From Halichondria panicea (Eukaryota > Porifera > Demospongiae > Suberitida > Halichondriidae): a DNA stretch of 64,000 nucleotides. Made by a program: the position numbers and the translations under genes. Where the stretch lies: contig NC_087391.1 in NCBI RefSeq assembly GCF_963675165.1, positions 5,240,126 through 5,304,125 of the forward strand. The letters run 5' to 3'. How positions within the stretch are numbered: position 1 is the stretch's first letter; every line of letters begins with the position of its first letter. Below are positions 35,701 through 49,200 of this stretch, in pieces. The notes beneath the pieces were generated by a model. The model worked only from the letters and a program-made list of their open reading frames with translations. It searched no databases and was not told where the DNA came from.

Positions 35701-36178
35701 CCATTATGATCAGCAAACTAGCAGGTATGTTATAGCAATTACGATAATTATTCTGTAGCTTTAGACAATAAGTCCTATCACTAGTCTTGGTATAATTTTT
35801 ATGCTCAGATCAAAGTTTTGGAAGGGGCAAAAAACTGTCACATTTAGATTCCTTGACTGCTACATTTATGGAATAAAATGAAGCACTTGCTGTGATACTA
35901 ATTGTTTTTCGCTTTCTTTATTCCCAGATTTGACGATGTACATTTATGCCCAGAAACCGCAGCTAGTGACCCGACAAGTGGTTCCTATATTGTGGCACTT
36001 GGTCTCAGCTAAGGCTCCTCTGACTGGAGACACTCGGACTGCTGCCATGACTCTTTGTGCGGCCCTCATCTCTACAATGGGCCTAAAAACTCTCACAGAC
36101 AATGCTTCACATCTCACACCAGAGGCTCAAAGAAAATGGGACGATTTGATTTTATCACTGAGAACAGATGATGCATAG
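29795..36178 (+). CDS. TOG-array protein, TOGARAM/crescerin-like
   Basis: A long gene with about twelve exons. Exon 1 (29795 to about 30974) holds a HEAT-repeat TOG domain (residues about 65-300) with PKYVINLLRDANDWKNR, HFKVTQLGLELIACIVAKFG and repeated valine/leucine helices, followed by a KRLPWEME linker. Exons between 31261 and 33250 encode a Ser/Pro-rich disordered linker. From 33250 to 36178 there are two further TOG-like arrays; intra-HEAT motifs include VKNLRSSVARAALVCFGDLF, NAVEVRYFGKRCLHQL and KVNLRALEAFSNIVPLL. TOG domains bind tubulin, and multi-TOG crescerin proteins act in the ciliary axoneme. I see one N-terminal TOG where the family usually has two, so it may be a divergent family member. 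The stop is at 36178. Confidence 0.8.
33411..33460 (+). repeat. (TG)n tract directly after a 5' splice site
   Basis: A GAGAGAG|GTGAGTGTGTG junction: the donor of a TOGARAM-like exon runs straight into GT repeats with GGGTGTG interruptions. Reading through the donor gives a Val-Cys-Gly tail that is probably not real. Confidence 0.85.
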
Positions 36179-36448
36179 ACCACACTACTTTATGTGTCTG
36201 CTACCGATCAATGTTTTTAATCCCCATTTTGTGTAACTTAATGATTTGTGCACCTTTCATTCATGCAATATAATTATACCGTCAAAATAATTGGACATGC
36301 CATTTCTTATTGTGTAGCATATTTGGCCTCTCTCACTGAGGTGCGGCTTAGTAATGAGACATACCTATGTAATACGCCGAGGGTATAATCGAGGGTAAGG
36401 GGGCGTTGTCTAGTAAATCTAGTTGCTTGGTAACTCAATTACAAATGC
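36179..36448. promoter_or_regulatory. Upstream region of the EF-hand gene with an RFX X-box
   Basis: 270 bp between the TOGARAM-like stop and the EF-hand gene start. It carries an X-box at 36422-36434 (separate entry). The rest is AT-rich, without coding signal. Confidence 0.5.
36422..36434 (+). promoter_or_regulatory. RFX X-box
   Basis: GTTGCTTGGTAAC fits the RFX half sites GTNRCC and RGYAAC with a one-base spacer; the second half is exact and the first has one allowed change. It ends 14 bp before the first in-frame ATG of the EF-hand gene. RFX factors drive ciliary genes in animals, so this supports an axonemal role for that gene. Confidence 0.65.
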
Positions 36449-39400
36449 ATGCAGGCTGACAAGATGCAAGTGGCTCAGAGGAGAGAGGAACTGTACGGTC
36501 CACACAGGTCTGTCGGGAGAGAGACTGCTAAGAGACTGCAGCAAGAGGACCATATCAAATTAAATGTTTTGAGGGGAGCTGGGATTGATGAGTATGACTC
36601 CAGTGATGCCTTTGCTACAGTCTCCTCTAAATCATTCAGGGTATAATTATACTCCTTCTGTTTAGTCTATGTATATATGCACACTGCACAACATAATTCT
36701 AGTGGCTGGTGCAGTGACCTGCCTTTGACCTTCCACAGACAGCCGAACTTATAATTAAATTTGTTCGCTGCAGGCCCATTCAGGTAGCAAGTTGGTGCGG
36801 TCTAGTTGGGATCCGAATGCTCAGAATGCCTCTCACCTTCAATTTGGTTCTGACAACCCCCTCATACCACACTCCTCTGTACTCAAAGAGGACTTTGGAC
36901 CAAAGCCCCTCACCAAGGTTCGATGGGATTTTTTGACCAGCAATCATTTTGCTCACCTTATTAATCTAACTGACTGTTAGTTAAAATTATTGTTTCTCTC
37001 GTGCAGTATAAACAGCACCTTCCCAGTGGATTCAACGTTACCAATATTCCAGTAAGTCATTGTCTAAACCTAAACTAACTGTGCATGCGTATATAATGAT
37101 TGACAATGCTAATATCTCTATGCAGGATATGGCAGCCAGGTACCAGGACAATAGGACAGTTGGACAGTCCCTTTACAACGCTGACTTTGATGGAGACAAG
37201 GTAAAACACTCGTTTCCATCTGAGCTGGTGAACATACATACATACATACATACATACATACATGTACATACATGCATGCATGATAATATAAATCATCTTT
37301 ATATTACAGTGTTATGGTGAGTGGTCGTCACGATTAATCAAAGACGGTAAAAAAGTTGGACGAAGACAAAAGACAACTCTCTTCCAGAAGCGCACCCATT
37401 TTGAGCTAGGAAGTGACCCTCCATATCTGGAATCTGTTACAGGTAGTTCCTTTGCTGCTCACGGGACGCTAGGGAAAGCATCTAGTGTCAGTGGGGATGG
37501 GAACGGGAAATCAAGTGTGTTCAGAGCAGAGGATATTGTCAGTAGTCGTGAGGAGGAGAGAGAGAGATTTATGTCCGTGCAGAGAAGAGATTTCTTGACG
37601 TCAACCAACAAAAAAGAGGTTCGTGCCTAATTCTAATCATATACTTTGAATGTTGTAGATATCTTTCAATAACTCAATTTCAGGACATCGATGAGGCTAA
37701 TTCTGAAGGAGAGTTCACAGGAAGAAATTACCAGACCTCCACACACTTCCAGTTTGGGGACAGCCTGGAGCCATCCTCATCCATCTACAACCGAGGTGAG
37801 GTGCATACTAGCTCATACATAGTTGCAATGTTATGTACTGCCTATAATTATATATATGTACTCAGATTTCAGCAGCGAGGAAGTGAAAACCAGCAGGAAA
37901 ATGCTGCCAGCCCATCCCCCTTCTTCATCAAAGGTATGCTGGACTGAATTTTCTTCTTTGGTGAATGTATCATTATAGTGAGTTGGTGATTCCTGCAGGT
38001 GATGCACGAGTTTCCAGTAGTGGCGAGTGGTGTGACAACCAGTCGAAGGGATTTTGTCAAACATGATATCTTAACGAAGGAGAAACAGAGACTGACCAGC
38101 CTCAGGGCAAACAAAGTGAGACTTTTGAAAGAGTACTGTGCATGGGCATGTATACTTCCGCACTTCCCGCTTGTAGGAGAGGCAGTCAGAGTTGGCAGTT
38201 GAGCTGAAAACAGATAGCCAGGATAAAATCAAATCAGGTTCGTTCTATACAACAAAACCCCTTTGACTGTACTCTATCCTCACCGTATCATGCAGTAATG
38301 ACCATGTCATATGGTGCCCCTCCCGTGGGCACAAAGCCCGCAACGCCTATCGATCGTACCCCTAAGAACTACCACCATCTGGAGAGCAATCGAGCTCTGT
38401 TGCACCCCCCAGTGGGGGCTTACTGTTCGGAGGTACAAGGGAATTTCACAACCCCCCTGTCTGGACCTGAGGAGTGTATGAGTAAGAGGGTGTCGTCATT
38501 TGGAGAGAGGACCACAAGAATCTCTGATAACAAGAACACACACTTTGTGCTCGGATTTGATGGCACTGTTGATCAAAGTGAAAAGGTTTGTGTTTCATAA
38601 TCATTGTCAGTAATTATTATTTTTTCCAGATGGAAGAGTTTAGTAGCAGGCCGCCTGTTAATCCAAACCTGCCTGCAGCTGGCATATGCAATATTCCCAC
38701 TAAAGGCTACTCTGTTATCGAGCACAAGTAAGTCTGAGAATTGTTGCTATACTGAGTGACCAATTGTTATTGGCATGCAGTGTTGATGGTATGGAGGAGG
38801 GCACGGAGAGTGTGGAGAGATTGCAGGGTATCCTACAGCAAAGGAACTATCTCAAGAACATGAATCCCAGGGACCCACTCAACGTCAATCTGCGTAAAGC
38901 ATTCCTGGAGTACGACAAGGACTTGTACGTACTGTTTTATGTTTGACTACCTTTATCCAATGCCTATCTTTCCCCACTGAAATAGTTAACTATTTGTTAC
39001 TACCACAGGTCTGGCTCTGTCAGCCGAGAGGAGGTGAAGCAGGTCTGCAAGGAGATGGGGGTAGGCGTGGACGAAACTGACCTAAACGCCATCATTACCA
39101 GGTAAAACTATGATTGTACACGCTATTTACCTCAATCCGATTGACAATTTGTTCCACATTGGCAAACGCATAATTACGAAAACCCACTCGAATGTCCAAT
39201 GGAAAATGCTGCACTTGCATATCCCCTGTTAGCATTCGACCTCCTCATACCATTTCCCATGCATAATGCATTCCCCACTTGCTCAGTACTCCCATCAACT
39301 GATCAATGCAATTTCCCTACAGCTGTGACAAGAATGGGACTGGTCAGATTGACTACCATGACTTTGCATTGTGTCTCTCACGCCAACACCCTCCTCAGGG

Positions 39401-39725
39401 CTCTCTCGATCACGCAATCACCACAACAACTAGGAAAGATTTTAAACACCCTGAGGCCCAAAGGTATGTTATTATGCTAAAAATTGTATGTTCATAAGTT
39501 GTTTCATTCGTCTGTAGAATGAATCACATGCAGCAGTTGATGCTGCAGCTCAATAAAAAGAAAAGTGTGCCTGTTCAGTCGACACATTTTTTCCACTTAG
39601 AATCTCAAGGCAGTAAGTTGTGCTGTTATGCATTTTATCTCTACCAGCAACTATTGACTATTTTTCATGCAGATTATTTAATGTCTACCACAAGGAAAGA
39701 TTTTACCAAGCCAGAAGAACAATAA
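36449..39725 (+). CDS. EF-hand protein with repeated HFxxG motifs, axonemal type
   Basis: About sixteen short exons. The start is ATG 36449 (MQADKMQVAQRREEL), or possibly 36464 five codons on. Six spaced short motifs share the form S/T-H-x-x-G or S-D: SHLQFGSDN, THFELGSDP, THFQFGDS, HHLESNRA, THFVLGFDG and THFFHLES. Between them lie S/T-T-x-x-D-F words (TTSRRDF, TTTRKDF, STTRKDF). Short motifs of this kind are typical of proteins that lie along axonemal microtubules. The C-terminus has two EF-hands: YDKDLSGSVSREE (canonical) and CDKNGTGQIDYHD (aspartate at position 12). An X-box sits just upstream. I do not know a named family for it; EF-hand MIP proteins such as EFHB are the nearest idea, unproven. 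Confidence 0.72.
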
Positions 39726-40205
39726 CTGTGTAGTCTATATACCTAGCTAGAGTTATTATTGTAGAAATTTTATTTCCGTTGTGTGTAGACGAGGTGGCCG
39801 AGTGGTTAAGGCGATGGACTGCTAATCCATTGTGCTCTGCACGCGTGGGTTCGAATCCCATCCTCGTCGTATTTTTCTTTTCTTTTTTTGAGTTAATGAT
39901 GATTTATTATTAGGAGTTCAAAGTCCCTTTATAATTTGATTCATTATTTTTCACTTTTACATTCACTCACAATAATTTCATGGTGAACCACAATAAATAG
40001 CAATCACTAGAAATACAAATTAATAATTAATTTGTTAGAAACTATTAAACTCTGCAAGGGACGGGGCTAGTGGTGAAACTCATGACTGACAACTCAAAAA
40101 ATCCGTAAAAAATACTAGCTATGATAAATACAAAGCTAGAAACCATATCATAGCACAACACACAAACAAATAATGGAAAATTAAAATTCTGATGAAAAAA
40201 CAGAG
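39726..40205. other. Intergenic region with tRNA gene, convergent 3' ends
   Basis: 480 bp between the stops of the EF-hand gene and TET. Apart from the tRNA-Ser gene it is AT-rich, probably 3' UTR of both genes. Confidence 0.6.
39788..39869 (+). tRNA. tRNA-Ser (anticodon GCT), second copy
   Basis: Identical to the tRNA gene at 20331-20412 over all 81 positions plus the discriminator. It has the acceptor stem GACGAGG / CCTCGTC, anticodon GCT, a long variable arm, and a downstream T-run (ATTTTTCTTTTC) as the polymerase III terminator. It lies between the EF-hand gene and TET, on the plus strand. Confidence 0.98.
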
Positions 40206-43200
40206 TCAGGAGAGCCACCTGCCGTAGCTCCCCGTAATAACATCTTGAGGCTTGCAAACTGAGTTGCTATATGAGTTGGTATGCTGAGTAGGCACTGAAA
40301 CAAGTCTGAACGGATAGGGTTGTGGCGTTACAACAGAGCCAGGTACCGGCCGAAATTTTTCGTAAGTGTCGACTTTCTTTATTGGGAGTTCAACATAGAA
40401 CGGATCTTCCACTTCAGAGAACGGCATGGCACGAGGCACATGGCATGATGGAATATCTAGAGGGTTGTCCATCTCTAGTTCAAGCCCCTCTTCTTCCTCC
40501 AGAAGGTTGTATATGTATTCCAGAGTGTCGGAACTTTCAGAGCTGGAGTCACAGTCTCTTTGACCTCGGGCAAATCCCTCAGCGAGAATTTGTGGTGGAA
40601 AAATCTGCCCAGAAGTACCAGGGAAATTGAACTGGCTGAGGTTGCCACTTAAATTGTTGTTCTTTTGCTCTGTGAGTAGCTTTTGTCGTGCACTTTCTTC
40701 GTTTCTAAGCTTTTGTTTCTGTTCTTCCTCGTACCAGCCGTGATACCGCCTTGTCAGCTTCTTGTGTTGGTAAAATACAATGGATAGTCTTGTCGGTAGC
40801 GACCTGCACGGGTTCTTAATGGAAGTGGTTGCATGAAGCTCTTTCTTAGCACACTCAATCAAAATGGACCCATGTCCAAGAGCTAGAGCAACTCCTCCAG
40901 GGATAGCATAGACACGATCTGAATTCCTCCGTTTCTGTTCCTTTACACAGTTCTCGTAGTCACTTTGTGGCTGCTGCTCGGAAAAAGGACCGGAAGGGGC
41001 CATTCTCGGCATATTGTTAGTGGGGGTGCCACATGCACTATCAGGTGAGGAAAAGCAAACCTGCTTCCTCTCGAGCTGATGTGAGTAACTCGTCCCATTT
41101 ATCGACGGAGAGCACTTCGGAGGTGTCGAGACCAAAGACGGTGGCATAGAGTGAAAGCCATTCATCCTTGGCATTGGTGGTTGCTCAAACTTGACTTGGT
41201 GTGAAGGAGATTCTTGCGAGGGTGCTGGGGATGAATCAGTCACCATATAGCAATCACTGTCTGAATCAGTACACGACGAGTTACCGGTTGTCGCGATGAG
41301 GTTATCCATTGGTCGTAAGGTGTGCACCATATCGTGTTCCTGCTTGATGGTCTGCCTCATCAGCGGTTGAGCTTGCAATCGCTGCATTCCGTTCATAAAG
41401 TGTGGATGGAATCCATTAACTGCGTTGGGAGAGGGGTAGGTGGGGGTGGGTTTCATTGGAGCGCTGCTCAGAGGTGGGGGGTTGGAAACACAGGGGGTAT
41501 TAGCTCTCATATCTGGGGGGAATTGAAATGGTGGTCGTTGTTGCGTCTGAATTAGAGTGTTAAAAACAGGAGCAGTGTTTGTGGGGGTAGACGGGGTCTG
41601 AGGTACGGATGACATCGAACCGTACCCTGAAGAGTGGTTGGATATGACAGGTGAGGGCGTTTGCGGATCTGTCGTGAAGGGCGGGGATCCAGACGACACG
41701 CGATTGAACGAAGGAGGATTAGGCTTAGCCAAGTTGAGGACCGGAAATTCTCGAGTTGTGTTCAATTCAGCATGAGCAGATTGATCAAAAGACGTCTGTC
41801 CTTGAGTGGCAGCGAGTGTTCTGATACGCTTGACCTCTTCCTCAGTGCGCGTTGGTTCCTCATAGCCCACCTCCTGCACGTCATCTCGGACTGGCCGAAT
41901 CTCAATGCCAGGAATACTTTGAGCGGGTGCGTTCTTGAGACGATACAGAGGGAGAACGTGGAGTTGTTCAGATGTCTCTTCAGTTGTGTCGTCTTTGCCG
42001 AGAACACCTTTCTTCAGGATAGTACACACCTGTGTGTGTGTGTGTGGGGGGGATCCATGATTGATTGCCGTATAGATTTCTATATACAATTGCTATCTAG
42101 TGTAATATTTCAGCTAACCATCCAAGCCATATCTTTGTATAACTATGCTCACTGTACATGTCAAGCTATAGCTCATTCCCACATGTATTTAGTAGCTATT
42201 ATTGTTACAGCCAGTAGGTTGTAACTAGGATTGGCAGAGAGCATTTTTGTAGCTTTTTAGCAATTTTTGTTAGTTCCTATGAAGCATGGCTTACCAGTGT
42301 AGCTCCACCATGGGTCATGTTGTGTCTGTCATAGTGACTGTGGGCGCAGAAGTCCATGCAGGCCGTGATCCCAGAGAATGGCTTCTCCTCGCCATTACCC
42401 AGACGACACTCCTGCCCCGCCTCGTTTGTAGCCACCTGTATGGAGAGAGAGAGAGAGTATTGTCAATAATGTAGCCAATAAAGTCTCTAGTAATACACCA
42501 ATGAATTTGTACATGGACAAACCAGTTTGTACAGTGCATCATAACCCACCTGATTGTCGTATGCGTCGGGAGCGAGCCACTTGTATACAGGTGCCAAATC
42601 TGTTGACAGTGCCTGCACTGTGCCTTCCAGCTCCTCTTCCTACACAAGCAAATGAAACAAAGTTAGACCACATGTTGAATGCGTGTACATGTATGTGTGA
42701 TATACTCTGGTCATCTCTATGTAATGCTTCTTTAACCTACAAGTTATGCACTTAGAGAAGTGTTGTGTCAGAGTACGTGTTAGCTCAACTTGTGTGGCTG
42801 CATAATTATAGTCCTCACCTTGGATGTATCAGTTAGCTTGAACTTCCTTGGAACTCTGCTCTTTGCAAACTTGCAGCCGTCATAGTAGACACTCCATGAG
42901 CATCCAAAGGAGAATGAGCAACCTCTTGTCTCATTGTCAGTTCCCTGACACGAACACGACTTACTGCAAGGGATAGGAATGGTTTGATAAGTCATTGCAT
43001 CAACTGTTATATTATTATTATTCTTAATCACATCTTTTATACATAGTAATGTGTGTACTACGGGAAGAAGTAGATGCATGTTTTAGTTTTGAAATTGGAT
43101 AATCCTGTCTCAAGTTAGAGGCCGTCACAGTTGAACAGCTACCACTGCTCTTTCCGTGTAACTACACACTGGTAGTATAATGAGACAGGTACTCTTTCAG

Positions 43201-46200
43201 TTGCCATAACTTGAGTTCCGTGGGTTCAATTTCAACGATTTTATGATTTTATGAAAGCTTAGAAAGATACTTTTCAAATGGTACCATCAATGTTTATATT
43301 TGGGAGATGACAGAATTTGTCAATTTCAGCCAAATACCATGGATTATAGCCCATGGTCCAATGGCGAAAAATGTAAAATTATGGCCACAATCAAATTTTG
43401 GATTTAAAAACATCATTTGAAAGGTCTCTTTCTAAGCTTTCAGAAAATCATAAAATTGTTGAAATTTGATCAATAATATGAAAGTTTCGAACAAAATTAA
43501 AATCCTATGCTCCAAGGCCGAAATATATCTTCCCTTACGTTTCATTCTTCTCGCATTTCCTGACTGTTGGTATCCCATAGGTGGGCAGAATGGTGGTGAA
43601 GTGGCGATAGATGTGCAGAGCCCGTGCATGAGACAGTCCTTCCCATAACACAATGCTGATCACAGTGTACACACCGTCACAGACATGGCCCTTGTGATGA
43701 CGATAAACAACACAAAACAGTTCCTCCTTGTCTCTGCGACGTATGATCCACTCGGCAGTAGGGCAGCCGTCGGCCGTCTTGGCTTCTATACCACCGAACG
43801 TGACCTGGGGTTAGAGCAATGTAGGGTCAAATAACGAGCAATGAGATATAGGATTTATTTCCATTTCAGGATTATTCTTCTTTAATAGTGATTGTATGGT
43901 GGCTGTAACAGTGTAAGCTAGCTGTTAGTAGCTATAGGGAACTTGGCAAGAATCGGTACATACATACATACATACATACTGTACTGTCTGTGCATAACTG
44001 TAACAGGTAGCTATAGTTCCATGGAGACATGCTTAGAGATAATTATAATTACCTGATACAATAGCATTGTTTTAGTAAAGTGTACGTGTATATATAATTA
44101 TATGCTATCAGGAGCCCATACTATGCACTGTGACAGTACCGTGTACATGTACTGACTGTACACTCACCTCCAACATTCTGAGTTTATTGCCAGTGACTGA
44201 GTATCGTTCCTCCAGCGTCTCTCGTAGCTTGTCGGGGGAGGGGCCTGAGCCGAGGTGAGTGTAGTAGAACCCTTCATCAGACCCTGCAGGGGGGGGGGGC
44301 AGAGAGGCAAGTGATTTGATGGAATTACAACAGCATAATAATGAGATGTGATACTGACCATACTGCACAGCATATACGAAGACTTAAAGAATACTGTACA
44401 ATAGAACCTTTCACTCATGATCAGATACTGGGCGGGGGGGGCAAGAAAAACATTACATAATGGCAACAATATTAGTTAAGAAAGGACTCCTATAGTAGTA
44501 GAAACAATCTTTGACTTTACATTACCAAATGTTAAGTACGTGCACAAGTATACAGCTGCGAGTGACTCACCAGGGCAACCACAGGGAGGTGGTTCCTTGA
44601 CCGAGGGCTTGCAGGTCCCGGTTCCTCGTCTCTTGCGCTTGGGGGGACTCACTTTAAACTGTATGAAAGAGGGATCAGGTGACATAGCTTGGTAAGCTCC
44701 CATGTACATTTAATTAATAGTGCATGCAGTTCCATCATATGGGTTGACATTTGTTGGGAATTTGGGAGAATCAATGTTGACAGTTGCTGTGAGAATATAC
44801 ATACGAAAAATCAAGCTAGCCTAATCATGCACGTCCAAACCACTTGCAATATGTGAATATATATATCGAGCAAACAACAATTTATTTGATTTATAAGTGG
44901 TAGAATCAGTACTAGTGTACAAATATTTATCTGCCTCAATAAGAACTATACTGGCGCACAGACACGTGTCGTGTAACCACATTGTCTCGTGAATCACATT
45001 ATAGACGACCACAAATTGACCACTAGAATATAACTAATACTCACATCTACAATTGTTGTGACCTCAAAAAGTGCTGACTAAGCAAACATTGGGATGTTAA
45101 ATAATTTATTATATACGTTTAATGTGGTATCAGCAGCATGAATGGCAATGCATGTGTTATAGGGAAACATGCATGGATCTGAACAATTCTAGTACCGTAT
45201 ATATATATAGGGTAAGTTTCGTGGGGTAAAAAATTCGTTCATGGTTAACGTATGCCAATAATAATTATACAAACAAGAAAGCTGTACATGTGAACAACAT
45301 GTGCACTTCAACTGTAGATATCTACGCAGGGGGGAGATACCAATGTTGACATAAGAATGCCCGTAACCTCAACAAAGTCAGATATTGTATTTCACAAAGG
45401 AACTGGATAATTAACCTCGACCTAACAAGGAATCGGATGCATAACTTAGTGGCTTCACACAAATGTATGTATACACAAGCAAGTACAAGCATTGTGCATT
45501 TACTCACTCGGGTCTCTGCCAAAAACTATTATAGTCACATCAATGCTAACAGTGTGTGCTTGAATGCACCCAATGGCCCAGTGTGCCAGCCAGCTAGTGT
45601 ATACTAGGAGGGTCTTATACCTTACTGACCTCTCATTTCTAGCAGTATTTTTATTTTTGTTTATATGTTATAGGGAGCACCCTTGAGAGGCCTGAGCCAT
45701 TTTGTGCTGCCCTTTCCCTTACTGTATGGATAAATATCAATCCTAAAGATCAAGAACTATCCCTAGCTTGTGTGCATGAGCTGTGTGCTGGGCAACTAGT
45801 GCACTATGAGGGAATGCATGTAGGAAATGCCTTTGGCAATTAAGAAATTGGAAGATTGAGCAATTCTTCACTTTGCATCACACACACACTCTCTCCCATG
45901 CACCGTGTGCTTTTTTTTAACACTCAGCCAATCTCAAATGAGCAGCTGGTTATCAAATTAAAAAGCCCACAGAATTCATTTGAGCAGCTTCTGTTATTTT
46001 AGTATACATGTTCAGTATTAACCCACAAATCTGCTGGGTCAGCTGACACCAACAGCCGCACTTAATTAACGAGTATACGTGTACTGTACTGTATTATACA
46101 CGCCATATGCAAGTGATGTTATTCTTACAAGTTTTAGCTTTTAGTTAAGCATACATTGAGTGCTGAAAGTGAATGCATAGTATGTTATTTGTTAGTGTTA

Positions 46201-49200
46201 TGGCTAGGGGGGAAACACAGAGCAGAGTTCAATCATCAAAGCAACAGGGAACCTATCCAGAGTATAATCAAAATATTTGAAGAAGCATAGTTATGGAAAT
46301 GTACTCATGTTACAGTGAGTGTTTACAAGTTAGTCAATTCAGGATCACCCTAGATCAATGTCTGCACACACCAACACCATTAATATGAGGTGCGTGCAAC
46401 ACAGACCGGACTAAGAAACAAGATTCCGAAGTTTGGCTGGCTACATTGAATTAACGTAGTTCACAAGTATACGCCTAATCCAAACTAAAAGCTACATATA
46501 TTATATTCATGTGCAGGCTATAAGCTTGGCCGGGGAATACCTCAGGCACAGTCACAGTAGGAGGATATGCTATCGGATTACAGACAGTTTGCATCCCACT
46601 AAGGCCCAGGGGAGGCCATTATACGTACATGAGCATACTTCCACACTAAATGCTTTGATTCGAAAACTATCAAGGATTCTCCAGCCCACAAAAAGGATGT
46701 GAATGGTGCTCCAACTTCCTAAAGTACAGATCAGTATTGAGAATAACTCATGCATGCAACCATTAGGGTGCACAGTAACTGATGAACTCATATTATATCA
46801 CAAACACCTATACAATAGAACAGCTGGTTATTATAGCTATGCTTTTCTCACAGTAGTTAGGGCATTGTAATGATGGCATAATATAGGTAATATACAATAC
46901 ACATGACCTTACACAGTTACGTGTTGCGCAATGCTGCTGGGAGGTATCACTGCTTGTAGTGTATGAGGAATCACTATTAGCTTCCTAGTGTGTGTGTGTG
47001 TGTGTGCATGGCTGACTCACCTCTGGTTGGTTCTCCTTGAGGGGTGAGTGGGAGGGAAAGGGTGTGGTCAGTCTCTCCGCAGCATTCATACTAGTAAAGT
47101 CGAATGACTGTGGCACCTCCGGATCCATTGATGTGAAAGATGTGGGGGTGGGGCATGACTGTGTGTGTGTGTGTGTGTGTGTGAGGTGTGTGTGTGTGGT
47201 GTGCATGTGTGTGTGTGGGGGGGGGGGGTGTATGTGAGCGTGTGTTATTCATTTATCTTATTAATACAATTTCAATATCCTCCTACGAGACATAAATCTA
47301 ATAACATATTCATAGCTTTTCACACTTGAATAATCAATCAGTAGTTTTTACATAATTATGACCAAAACAATGCGTTCAAGTTCAAAACTGTAATTAATAT
47401 GTTCATGTACTTATAACCACAATATATGCACAGTATATACACACACACAACGAACCCTAGCAACCACCAATAGTAACAAAGAGGCTTATTTATATGGCTT
47501 TTGTTTGTGTATCGTACACTCTAGGATTGGAACGTAGCAACCACAGAACGGTTGCACTGTTGAGACTCAAGAAAACCGTGGGCAAATTCCAAGCAGTCAC
47601 ACACATATCAAGTAGCCAGCTTACAAACAGAATATTCATTGAGTGCATACCAACCTAAACCACAGATCCAAACAGTACATGAATGTTATGTAATGACTAG
47701 ACCACGCCCGATAATGATATGCATGCTAGCTGCCATAGAAATAGCTGGTTTTCAAGGACACGTGGTTTTTTAATCAAAGGGGTTTGATCTAATTGCATCT
47801 TGTACATACCAAGGAACTTGTGAAATAAATGTACATGGTAGTGTTACATCAACATATGACATCGTCGAGGGCTTGTACTTTATACAAGAGAGTGTACTTG
47901 TGGTTGTATTATATACAAGCTAATGTTGAATACTCAGTGAGGCGGGTAGAAAGGCATGTAAACACAGGGCAGTCAGTATATCACAAGATACACACACACA
48001 CACAAGGCACATTACAGACAGACAGACACACACACACAAGGCACACTAGTACTACAGACACACACAAGGCACACCACACACACAGGGCACACCACACACA
48101 GAGCACACTACACACACACAAACACACACACACACAAGGCACACCACACACACACACACAAGGCATACCCCACACAAGGCACACTACACAGCAACTGGAG
48201 ATGACAAAAGCTTATGAGAATATAATCCTAGCATATACCCTCGAATATAAAAGTGAGTTGTGAACATATAGGAGGGATGTTTACATCCACATATGGCTGC
48301 ACAGAATTGGAAGGTGTTCTTGGGGTATTATTGTAGCCAGCCAAAGCCAATTAATTGATACGGGCAAAGAGTATGGGACAATATACTGCTTGATTTTCAA
48401 CCGAGTTTGGCCTCCGGTATGAAAACATTTACTGTGGTATTCTTAGAGAAGGGACACGAACCTGACCTTGCGTGCGTGGGAGGCTCAGACGTATTAATAT
48501 GCGGTAACAAAGTGAGAATTGAAGGGAATTTCCCTGTACACCCAGAAACCCGTATTTTAATAACCCGAATCATGTACTATACTAAGTGTATGAGGTTTGA
48601 GTTATAAGAGGCACCTTATTCAATGTGGGTATCAAGTGTCTACCACAAAACACACAAGTCTATAGAAGAGCCACTCAAAAAGACGTTTGCTACATTTTGT
48701 GAAACAATCAAGTCAAGTTTATGGAATTCAACTCACCAGAGAAGGCCTTCTCTTGAGAACGTCACATCGCCTCATCTTGCAGACAGAATTTGTGGTATTT
48801 GCGTTAGTACAGACGCTACAGGTTCCACAGTTGTCTTTCCTAAGACATCCTTCACACGTCCAACACCTCTTACGACGAACTCGTTTCTTCTTTGTCGGAC
48901 TTGGTGACGTACTTCTAGTAGGATCCACCGCTACTGGAGGTCCCGGTGTCGCATGCGAACTGGATGCAGCAGCACTCAAGTTTAGGGTACTAGGTTGGTT
49001 GATCCCACTAGTAGAGGGTTGAGGAGCTTGCGGACTTTGTGAAACTGTACTTGCAGGTACGTTAGGTGCAGGGAGGTTGATGGCCGGTGGTGCGATGGAC
49101 ACAGGGGACATTCTTACCGGACTCGCATGTAAGTACGGTTGCTGCTGTTGCTGCTGTTGCTGATACAGTATGCGAGCATTGGCTGTAGTACTGTGGACAT

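Noticed and set aside
39788-39869. Mitochondrial or pseudogene tRNA
   Set aside because: Full nuclear-type boxes, a long variable arm and a terminator are present, and it matches the other copy exactly.
41661-42224. A 187-residue plus-strand frame over TET
   Set aside because: It is the antisense shadow of the TET last exon, whose sense frame is unmistakable.
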